From Gemmatimonadota bacterium (GTDB lineage: Bacteria; Gemmatimonadota; Gemmatimonadetes; Gemmatimonadales; Gemmatimonadaceae), in assembly GCA_003222065.1 (NCBI GenBank), contig QHUV01000267.1:1-7063 (forward strand): DNA of 7,063 nt, written 5' to 3'. Under the pieces are notes generated by a model. The model searched no databases. It was not told the origin of the DNA and saw nothing but the letters and a program-made list of their open reading frames with translations. Position 1 is the first letter of the stretch; every line of letters begins with the position of its first letter. Of this stretch, positions 1-5,210 are shown piece after piece. Position numbers and translations under genes: made by a program.

Positions 1-1
1 C

Positions 2-628
2 GACGTGCCGACAGTCCTCATCGCGCGCACGGATGCGCACAGCGCCAAGCTACTCACGAGCGACGTCGATCCACGGGATCGCGCGTTTTGCGTCGGCGAC
101 CGCACCCCTGAGGGATTCTTCCGTCTGCGAGGTGAGCTCGACTGCGCCATTGCCCGCGCCATAGCGTACGCGCCGTACGCCGATTTGCTCTGGTGTGAGA
201 CGTCGACGCCCGACCTGGCCGAGGCGCGGCAGTTCGCGGAGGCAGTGCACGAGGTCGCACCCGACAAGATGCTCGCCTACAACTGCTCGCCGTCCTTCAA
301 CTGGCGGAAGCACCTTGACGCATCGACGATCGCCAGGTTCCAGCGCGAGCTCGGCGCGATGGGTTACAAGTTCCAATTCGTGACGCTCGCCGGCTTCCAC
401 GCGCTGAACTACGGCATGTTCGACCTGGCACGCGGCTATCGCGATCGCGGCATGGCGGCGTACGCCGAATTACAGAATTCTGAATTCGCCGCGGAGGCCG
501 ACGGCTACACGGCGACGCGCCATCAACGTGAAGTCGGCACGGGGTACTTCGATGTCGTGTCGGAGATCGTGTCGGGTGGAACCAGCTCGACGCTCGCCCT
601 CGGTGAATCGACGTGTCCGGGCTCGTAG
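2..628 (+). CDS. aceA: Isocitrate lyase, C-terminal half (5' end outside window)
   Basis: Isocitrate lyase cleaves isocitrate to glyoxylate and succinate, the first step of the cytoplasmic glyoxylate bypass. The frame is open from base 2 and reads [12 protein letters not shown] at once, which matches the middle of the roughly 430-residue family, so about the first half lies upstream, including the catalytic KKCGH loop. Visible family motifs are WCETSTPD (191-214), NCSPSFNW (281-304), TLAG (383-394) and EVGTGYFD (530-553), followed by the GGTSST segment near the end. The C terminus ends in ESTCPGS instead of the usual acidic/Gln-Phe ending of the family, so the last few residues are atypical; neither other frame restores the usual ending. 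It faces aceK convergently. A GTG at position 5 is not a real start because homology continues through it. The family call is very secure; whether the altered tail matters is unknown. Confidence 0.96.
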   Translation, partial: DVPTVLIARTDAHSAKLLTSDVDPRDRAFCVGDRTPEGFFRLRGELDCAIARAIAYAPYADLLWCETSTPDLAEARQFAEAVHEVAPDKMLAYNCSPSFNWRKHLDASTIARFQRELGAMGYKFQFVTLAGFHALNYGMFDLARGYRDRGMAAYAELQNSEFAAEADGYTATRHQREVGTGYFDVVSEIVSGGTSSTLALGESTCPGS

Positions 629-658
629 GGCATGGAATCGTGAGCGCGCACGGAGCGG

Positions 659-753
659 ATCCGTGAAATCTGTTTGAATCCGGGAAATCCGTGATGAGCT
701 GTTGTCGCTCTTTCGTCCGCGTCTGTCCGTGCAGTTGTCCATGCCTGTCCGGA
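659..753. repeat. Degenerate TCCGTG-like short repeats in the aceA-aceK gap
   Basis: Within the 199-base convergent gap, seven units of the form TCCNNN recur on the + strand. They are TCCGTG at 660, TCCGGG at 679, TCCGTG at 688, TCCGCG at 716, TCCGTG at 726, TCCATG at 738 and TCCGGA at 748. Several are preceded by AA or TG and spaced about 9 to 12 bases apart. No coding frame with family resemblance covers the stretch. It looks like a decayed dispersed or tandem intergenic repeat; its function is unknown. Confidence 0.45.
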
Positions 754-785
754 GGAGCCAAGTGACGAGGGATTCGTCCGCGCTG

Positions 786-834
786 ACGCTGTAACAGCCC
801 GAGCCCGAGGACCCGATGCCCGGGAGCTCAGCGT
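786..834. terminator. Weak possible bidirectional terminator between aceA and aceK
   Basis: ACGCTG (786-791) and CAGCGT (829-834) are inverted repeats. Between them a GAGC/GCTC plus CCG/CGG pairing can form with a small bulge. The structure overlaps the aceK stop codon and lies about 160 bases past the aceA stop, where convergent genes would need termination. No clear T-tract follows on either strand, so this is only a candidate. Confidence 0.22.
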
Positions 835-2558
835 TGCAGCCGTCTCTCCGCGGGATACGGGAACGTATCGACAAGTTCGCCGGCGCGCACTCGATCCTGA
901 ACCGATCGCCACCATTCCGCCTCGAGTAGCTCCCCGTGCGCGGCGAGGAACGATTCGCGAAGTGGGCCGTTCGGGACCATGAACGGCGCGAATTCCTCGG
1001 GAAACACATCATGCTCGGCCACCGAGAACCAGGGCTCCGCCGCCAGCTCGTCGTCCGCCGAGCGCGGGGGAGGGAACCGGCGAAAGCGGCAGTCCGTTAG
1101 CGGCGCCAGCTCGTCGTAATCGTAGAAGATCACCCGGCCGTGACGGCTGACTCCAAAGTTCTTCAACAGGAGATCGCCGGTGAAAATATTTGCCGCGGCG
1201 AGATCCTTGATCGATTGACCGTAGTCGATGATCGCCGCCTCGGCGGCGGCGGCATCCGCCTCGCGCAGATAGAGGTTGAGCGGCCTAACGCGACGCTCGG
1301 TGTAGACATGCTCGAGGATCACCTCGTCGCCGTCGATTCGCACGGCGCTCGGCGCGACGTGGAGTAGCTCGCCGAGCAGCGCGTCCGAAAAACATTGCCT
1401 GGGGAAGGCAAGCCCCTGAAAGAGCTGCGCATCCGCGAGACGGCCGACGCGGTCGCGCAGAAAGACGCGACGATATTGCTCCATCACGCGCCGTCGTGTC
1501 GTGCGCTTCGGAGCCCCGATGCGGTCTTTGATGATCTTGAGGACGATGTTGAGCGACGGCAACGTGAAGACGGCCATCACCAGCCCTTTCACTCCCGGCG
1601 CGTCCTCGAAGCGAGCGCCGGGAATCGTTAGGTGATGGCCGAGGGTGCGATATAGCTCGGTCTTGCCATGTTTATTGTAGCCGATCGACGTGTACAGTTC
1701 GTCGATTCGTTTCAGGGGCATGATGTCGCGGAGGAACGCGACCGTCGCCGCCGGACGCGCGACGTCAACGTGGAAGTACGACCATGCAAAGCCGAAGACG
1801 ACCGATATCTCGTCGGAAGAGGTCAGCACGGCATCGACGAAGATGCCGTCATCGCCAGTGAGCAGGGCGAGCACGAGCGGGAGCTGCTGTCCGTTGCGCT
1901 CGAGGCGCCCGACCATGTACGCGCCCTTGTTCCGGTAAAAGATGCTCGTCAAGACGTCCGCGCCGTCGACGATCGGATCGCCGAACCTCTCTTGCGCTGC
2001 TCGCGTAATCGCCCCGCCGACGCGGTGGACGTCGCCGTCCGGATCGGCCAGCGCGTGGCCAATCTCCGCAAGGAGGCCGCGTGCGAGCGCTTCGTTCCCG
2101 CGCGTCCCGGAGCACCAGCGTCGCGCCGCGTCCTCAGCGCGGCCAGCAAATTCCGGCGACCAGGAGCGATCGAACTCGATGTCATGGTCCACGCCGATGG
2201 TCTGGAAGAATCGGCGCGATACAGAGCTGAAGAACGTCTCGGCGATCTCCCGATCGGCGCGTCCATCGACGAGGGCAGCGTATTCATCACGCATCGCCAC
2301 CCAGAGCCCTCGATCGGCGCGATCCTGGCGTGCCCGCTTCCCAATCTGGGCGATCGCGTGATCGACGTTGCGCGCATACAGACGGAGGCGGTCGGTCGCC
2401 TCGTCGCGGACGGCAAGCCAATCGCGCAAGCGGAAATGGCGCGCCGACCGCCTGGCGGCCGCCCGAAAGGCCTCGTGATATTCGTCGAAGACGCCGCGCA
2501 AGACGCGGGCGCAATCACGCGCCAGCGTCCCACTCCCCGACAGCGGATCAGACATCAC
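828..2558 (-). CDS. aceK: Isocitrate dehydrogenase kinase/phosphatase AceK
   Basis: AceK phosphorylates isocitrate dehydrogenase to inactivate it and also removes the phosphate. It thereby controls how much isocitrate goes to the glyoxylate bypass rather than the TCA cycle. The 576-residue length matches the E. coli enzyme (578). Residues 1 to about 310 form the regulatory half. The kinase-like half follows: the nucleotide loop APGVKGLVMAVF begins at residue 320, the probable ATP-contacting lysine is K341 in LKIIKDR, the catalytic loop GDLLLKN places D462 and N467, and the metal-binding FYDYDE spans 478-483. PPPRSADDELAAEPW and DVFPEEF are further family signatures. The start is GTG at 2558 or the immediately following ATG at 2555; no strong Shine-Dalgarno decides between them. 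It lies three bases after the stop of the upstream membrane-protein gene, implying co-transcription and perhaps translational coupling. All key residues look intact, so it should be active. Confidence 0.97.
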   Translation of the reverse strand: MMSDPLSGSGTLARDCARVLRGVFDEYHEAFRAAARRSARHFRLRDWLAVRDEATDRLRLYARNVDHAIAQIGKRARQDRADRGLWVAMRDEYAALVDGRADREIAETFFSSVSRRFFQTIGVDHDIEFDRSWSPEFAGRAEDAARRWCSGTRGNEALARGLLAEIGHALADPDGDVHRVGGAITRAAQERFGDPIVDGADVLTSIFYRNKGAYMVGRLERNGQQLPLVLALLTGDDGIFVDAVLTSSDEISVVFGFAWSYFHVDVARPAATVAFLRDIMPLKRIDELYTSIGYNKHGKTELYRTLGHHLTIPGARFEDAPGVKGLVMAVFTLPSLNIVLKIIKDRIGAPKRTTRRRVMEQYRRVFLRDRVGRLADAQLFQGLAFPRQCFSDALLGELLHVAPSAVRIDGDEVILEHVYTERRVRPLNLYLREADAAAAEAAIIDYGQSIKDLAAANIFTGDLLLKNFGVSRHGRVIFYDYDELAPLTDCRFRRFPPPRSADDELAAEPWFSVAEHDVFPEEFAPFMVPNGPLRESFLAAHGELLEAEWWRSVQDRVRAGELVDTFPYPAERRLQR

Positions 2559-2561
2559 ATC

Positions 2562-3086
2562 TCACGGGAGACGAAGCCGCAGAACCCTTGGCGCGCCGGT
2601 CGTCACACACTCGACGTGTAATAATCCACTCAACTCCCGTGCCGCCGCTAGCGCGGCGTCGCGGTCGGTGGACATGACCTCGATGTCAGGAACGGTTCCG
2701 TCCCCAACGAGGAAAACTCGGCCGATGGCGCGCAAGCCTTGTGTCCCCGTCGAGCGCAACCTCTGCTCGACCCGAACCTGATGAAAGCGCTCGAGGGGAA
2801 AGCGCCCGTTAGGCACTCGCAATGCCATCCCGAACACTCTGACCGGCCGTGCGACCACCTCGCTATTCGTGATCGTGCCTAACGCACCCATCGGTACGGC
2901 GCGCGCGCGTCGGCAGATGAATCCGAGCACGGCCAGCGTCAGCGACAACTGCGCCGCGGCGGCCAGCTGATGCGCGACGACGGCGCCGAAAACGAGAAGA
3001 GCCAGCACGGTCAACAGGCCCAGCACGAGCCTGACGATGGTGCGCCAGGCGTCCGTCGTATCGAAGTCAAACGGCAGAGTGATCAT
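2562..3086 (-). CDS. Small two-helix membrane protein of unknown function, upstream of aceK
   Basis: I do not recognise a named family. From the ATG at 3086 the protein has 174 residues. A short N-terminal segment rich in Asp and Thr is followed by two close hydrophobic helices, at about residues 17-38 and 42-57, a basic turn (CRRAR), and a soluble domain of about 110 residues. The soluble part, with MGALGTITNSEVVARP and FPLERFHQVRVEQR, is built of alternating beta-like stretches and a C-terminal helix. It loosely recalls bacterial PH-like membrane proteins, but that is a guess. The frame is open back to 3164, yet the upstream residues look non-coding, so 3086 is preferred; a GTG at 3089 is also possible. 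Its TGA ends three bases before aceK, which suggests one transcript. Its tie to isocitrate dehydrogenase control is positional only. Confidence 0.72.
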   Translation of the reverse strand: MITLPFDFDTTDAWRTIVRLVLGLLTVLALLVFGAVVAHQLAAAAQLSLTLAVLGFICRRARAVPMGALGTITNSEVVARPVRVFGMALRVPNGRFPLERFHQVRVEQRLRSTGTQGLRAIGRVFLVGDGTVPDIEVMSTDRDAALAAARELSGLLHVECVTTGAPRVLRLRLP

Positions 3087-3247
3087 CACGCAGTTGACTC
3101 TGGACAGGTTGGAGAAAGACGATTCACAGGCCTTATCCGTTGCGGCAGCCTCCGCGCTCCCCACCCATAGTCCTGCTCTTTTCGCGTCCTACGGCGCCTG
3201 TCTTGCTGCTTGCTTTGTCTGACGTGGACCTGACAGGAGTCGCGACG

Positions 3248-4111
3248 ATGACAGCAATGCGATTGAGCCCAGCGCACGCGCTGTGCAACGAGGAACTCGC
3301 ACCACAGCTCGTCTCATGGACGATCTCCATCGCCATGGCGGCGGTTTGGCTCCTACTGGTGAACCTCGCGCCACTCCCAGTCATTCATGAGGCGCCTCCA
3401 GCTGTCCGCGACCCAGTCGTCGACTTCAATCTGCGCCCTTACACAGCGCCGCAAACCGCCGAGAGGGAGAAACCGGCTATGCGTTCGGTCACGGGCGGAG
3501 ATAAAGCGCACAGACCTGCGTCGGCGTTCGACGTCGCCGGGATCTTCGCGGTCGCCATCGCCGAACATGCCGTTGCCAAGGTCGTCGACCTCATACCTGC
3601 CGTGCACTCGGCGCGCGGCGAGGCGAGCGCGCCGCGAGCCGACAAGAGCGGCCTGGCGACGACGGGCACCGATGACACACCCGGCATGTCGAAGTTCGTG
3701 AGTGAACAGGCCGGCGGGGGCGAAAAATTCGGTCAGGTAGAGCGTCGCACGACGATCGATCGCGCGCGCTTCAACGTGCGTCCTCTGCCGGTGGTCAGCG
3801 CCCCCGCGCTTGGGGACCAAGTAGCGGACGCGACGCAGCTGGGCGCGTTCGTTCGCGCGCGGGTGTCGCAACTGCAGACCTGCTACGAGCGCGCCGGCGG
3901 AACGGACCTCGCGGGGGTGGTCGCGCTACGTCTCACTCTTGGCTCGGCCGGATCGGTTCGCGCCGCCGAGATCGTTAGGCGAACCTGGTCTGGTCCGGGC
4001 GCGGCAGAGACGGAGGCATGTCTGCTGGGGATTGCCCGAGGCTGGCGGGTGCCGGCCGGCTCCGAAGGCGCGACCATGACGATCCCGATCAGCTTCACGC
4101 GCGGCACCTGA
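3248..4111 (+). CDS. TonB-like anchored protein with AgmX/PglI-type C-terminal domain
   Basis: This 287-residue protein has a cytoplasmic N-terminal tail of about 20 residues, one membrane helix (about 21-42, rich in Trp, Ile and Leu), a periplasmic linker rich in Ala, Pro and charged residues (about 43-190), and a compact C-terminal domain (about 195-287). That domain shows the AgmX/PglI pattern: LQTCYERAG with C212, a Gly-rich beta stretch (LTLGSAGSVRAAEIV), a second Cys at 258 (ETEACLLGIARGW) and W266 before the final beta strand TMTIPISF. Family members named AgmX/PglI are known from myxobacterial gliding, and the architecture resembles TonB energy transducers. A gliding role is not implied here, and no ExbB/ExbD or receptor genes are visible. 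The start at 3248 is chosen because AGGAG at 3235-3239 sits 8 bases before it, although the frame is open upstream to 3140. It is divergent from the aceK-side operon, and a strong terminator lies downstream. Confidence 0.82.
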   Translation: MTAMRLSPAHALCNEELAPQLVSWTISIAMAAVWLLLVNLAPLPVIHEAPPAVRDPVVDFNLRPYTAPQTAEREKPAMRSVTGGDKAHRPASAFDVAGIFAVAIAEHAVAKVVDLIPAVHSARGEASAPRADKSGLATTGTDDTPGMSKFVSEQAGGGEKFGQVERRTTIDRARFNVRPLPVVSAPALGDQVADATQLGAFVRARVSQLQTCYERAGGTDLAGVVALRLTLGSAGSVRAAEIVRRTWSGPGAAETEACLLGIARGWRVPAGSEGATMTIPISFTRGT

Positions 4112-4121
4112 GTCCTCTGGC

Positions 4122-4163
4122 GACTCCGCGCATGACGTGGAGTCTCTCGCCTTGACAGCGAGA
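4122..4163 (+). other. Two adjacent hairpins in the 3' untranslated region
   Basis: Starting 10 bases after the stop of the AgmX-domain gene, 4122-4130 pairs with 4136-4144 (GACTCC/GGAGTC core, nine pairs including one G-U, 5-base loop). Directly abutting it, TCTCGC (4145-4150) pairs with GCGAGA (4158-4163) across a 7-base loop. With the terminator just downstream they form a run of three stem-loops. They may stabilise the mRNA 3' end or belong to a small RNA; which is not decidable here. Confidence 0.5.
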
Positions 4164-4171
4164 AGTCCGTA

Positions 4172-4213
4172 GGGCGCAACTGCCGGAGAGCGCAGTTGCG
4201 CCCTTCGCATTTT
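4172..4213 (+). terminator. Strong intrinsic terminator after the AgmX-domain gene
   Basis: A perfect 12-base-pair stem is formed by GGGCGCAACTGC (4172-4183) and GCAGTTGCGCCC (4192-4203), with an 8-base loop. It is followed by TTCGCATTTT. The stem is GC-rich at its base and the tail is T-rich. It ends the transcript from 3248 and insulates the padR operon that begins just downstream. A T-rich tract on the opposite strand is not present, so it reads as one-directional. Confidence 0.85.
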
Positions 4214-4217
4214 CCTC

Positions 4218-4247
4218 TTGACTTCTAGAGGAACAGGAGTCAATACT
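4218..4247 (+). promoter_or_regulatory. Candidate padR promoter
   Basis: TTGACT at 4218-4223 is a good -35-like hexamer, and AATACT at 4242-4247 is a passable -10 after an 18-base spacer. This would start transcription about 20-25 bases before the padR ATG at 4277. It sits immediately after the terminator stem and inside the inverted repeats described separately, which fits a repressible promoter. The -10 match is only moderate. Confidence 0.5.
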
Positions 4248-4271
4248 CTTCTCGTCTTCTAGAGAAGAGTA
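4218..4271. promoter_or_regulatory. Two abutting inverted repeats, probable PadR operators
   Basis: The left repeat pairs TTGACTTCT (4218-4226) with AGGAGTCAA (4235-4243), 8 of 9 positions matching, with an 8-base spacer. The right repeat pairs TACTCTTCTC (4244-4253) with GAGAAGAGTA (4262-4271), a perfect 10 of 10, also with an 8-base spacer. The two abut exactly. The nonamer CTTCTAGAG occurs in both (4222-4230 and 4256-4264), 34 bases apart. The left repeat covers the -35, the junction covers the -10, and the right arm contains the padR Shine-Dalgarno-like GAAGAG (4264-4269). Autoregulation by the adjacent PadR protein is the natural reading; binding itself is inferred. Confidence 0.68.
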
Positions 4272-4276
4272 CCGCC

Positions 4277-4615
4277 ATGGCGTCCCGGCATCCCCCCGAA
4301 TCCGATGCGCTCCGCGGCAGTATCGACCTGCTCGTGCTCAAAGCGCTGTCTCTCGCGCCAATGCACGGCTGGGGAATTGGCCTCCGCATTCAACAGATCT
4401 CCCGCGGCCGCCTCGAGGTGAACCAAGGCTCGCTCTATCCGGCGCTGCAGCGTTTGGAACACCGGGGCGACATCGAAAGCGCATGGCAATCCACCGAGAA
4501 CAATCGGCGCGCGAGGTATTACACCATCACTCGCCAGGGGCGCAAAGCGCTCGGTGAGGAAGTCGACAAGTGGAAGCGCTTCGCCGATACCATTGCCCTC
4601 ATCCTGGAGAGCTGA
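4277..4615 (+). CDS. PadR-family transcriptional repressor (Acidobacterial type)
   Basis: This 112-residue protein is a short PadR regulator: a winged helix-turn-helix DNA-binding domain with a brief C-terminal dimerisation helix. IDLLVLKALSLAPMHGWGI (about 16-34) is the classic first helix and turn, QGSLYPALQRLEHRG (50-64) is the recognition helix region, and ARYYTITRQGRKAL (79-92) forms the wing. The C-terminal helix (KWKRFADTIALIL) is typical of the PadR subgroup found beside ADOP permeases in Acidobacteria and relatives. The start at 4277 follows GAAGAG by 7 bases, and no in-frame upstream alternative looks coding. Its stop is followed one base later by the permease ATG, so the two are an operon. 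It probably represses its own promoter through the inverted repeats just upstream; the inducing signal is unknown. Confidence 0.93.
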   Translation: MASRHPPESDALRGSIDLLVLKALSLAPMHGWGIGLRIQQISRGRLEVNQGSLYPALQRLEHRGDIESAWQSTENNRRARYYTITRQGRKALGEEVDKWKRFADTIALILES

Positions 4616-4616
4616 T

Positions 4617-5210
4617 ATGAGTTTGCTCAAAGGACTCTCGGCACGCGCGCGCTCATTGCTTGCGTCGCGCGCATCCGAGGCGCGGATGGAGGAAGAGTTT
4701 CGATTCCATATCGCGATGGAGACCGACCGACTTGTCGCCGAGGGCCTGTCGCCTGCGGAGGCACACCGCCGCGCGCTCGTGGCGTTTGGTGGTCTCGACC
4801 ACCATCGCGAGGCGATGCGCGATGGCCGTGGCGCCCGCTTGCTCGCCGACTTCATTGGCGACGTGCGCTACGCCCTTCGGGCGATGCGGCGTCGCCCCGG
4901 CTTTGCCATCGCCGTGGCCGTGACGCTCGGCGTCGGCATCGGCGTCAACGGCATCGTCTTCGGATTCGTGAATGCGCTTCTCTTTAGACCCATTCCGGCG
5001 TCTAACTCGGAACAACTCGTCGGCGTCTTCTCCGTGGACACAAAGACGGGAAGCCCGGGATTGCTCGCGTACGAGGACTATGTCGACTTTCGGGATCAGA
5101 GCGGCGCGTTCTCAGTTACGAATCCTGGCAACATCGCTTTCATGGCGATTCGTCCGTTATTAGCCGTGTCGTACGAATCAACGGCGCCGAGTTCACGATC
5201 ACCGGTGTAG
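4617..5210 (+). pseudogene. ADOP-type permease, N-terminal fragment (frame broken near 5108)
   Basis: The ADOP family (Acidobacterial duplicated orphan permease) consists of MacB/FtsX-like membrane proteins with two permease halves and no adjacent ATPase; their substrate is unknown. The fragment starts at ATG 4617, one base after the padR stop, with GGAGAG (4606-4611) five bases before. Residues 24-59 form the soluble permease prefix domain (MEEEFRFHI, LSPAEAHRRA), followed by IGDVRYALRAMRRRPGF and membrane helix 1 (about 97-121). The periplasmic domain begins with YEDYVDFRDQSGAFS (152-166). After codon 164-166 homology stops: 34 unrelated residues lead to TAG at 5208-5210. The true family sequence resumes in another frame from about 5108. 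As it stands the product would be a single-helix stub of 198 residues. A sequencing or assembly error cannot be excluded. Confidence 0.82.

Noticed and set aside
297..1012. Minus-strand frames across the aceA 3' end and the aceA-aceK gap
   Set aside because: They overlap clear aceA and aceK coding sequence, are rich in Arg and Ser, and have no family resemblance or ribosome site.
1668..2621. Long open frame on the + strand opposite aceK (317 codons)
   Set aside because: It lies fully antisense to a well-matched aceK with intact motifs. Its translation is Arg/Asp-rich with no recognisable domain, as expected for a GC-rich shadow frame.
3094..3122. TTGACT as a -35 for the AgmX-domain gene
   Set aside because: No reasonable -10 hexamer is found 16-18 bases downstream, and it would leave a leader of about 120 bases.
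3087..3164. Upstream extension of the membrane protein to an earlier start
   Set aside because: The added residues are of mixed, non-membrane character and intrude into the divergent promoter space; ATG 3086 is simpler.
3140..3247. Upstream extension of the AgmX-domain protein to an earlier ATG
   Set aside because: The extra residues give a second hydrophobic stretch of poor quality, and the ATG at 3248 has a well-spaced AGGAG.
5100..5210. Programmed ribosomal frameshift joining the two permease fragments
   Set aside because: There is no slippery heptamer at the join, and a frameshift would not supply the roughly 60 residues that appear to be missing.
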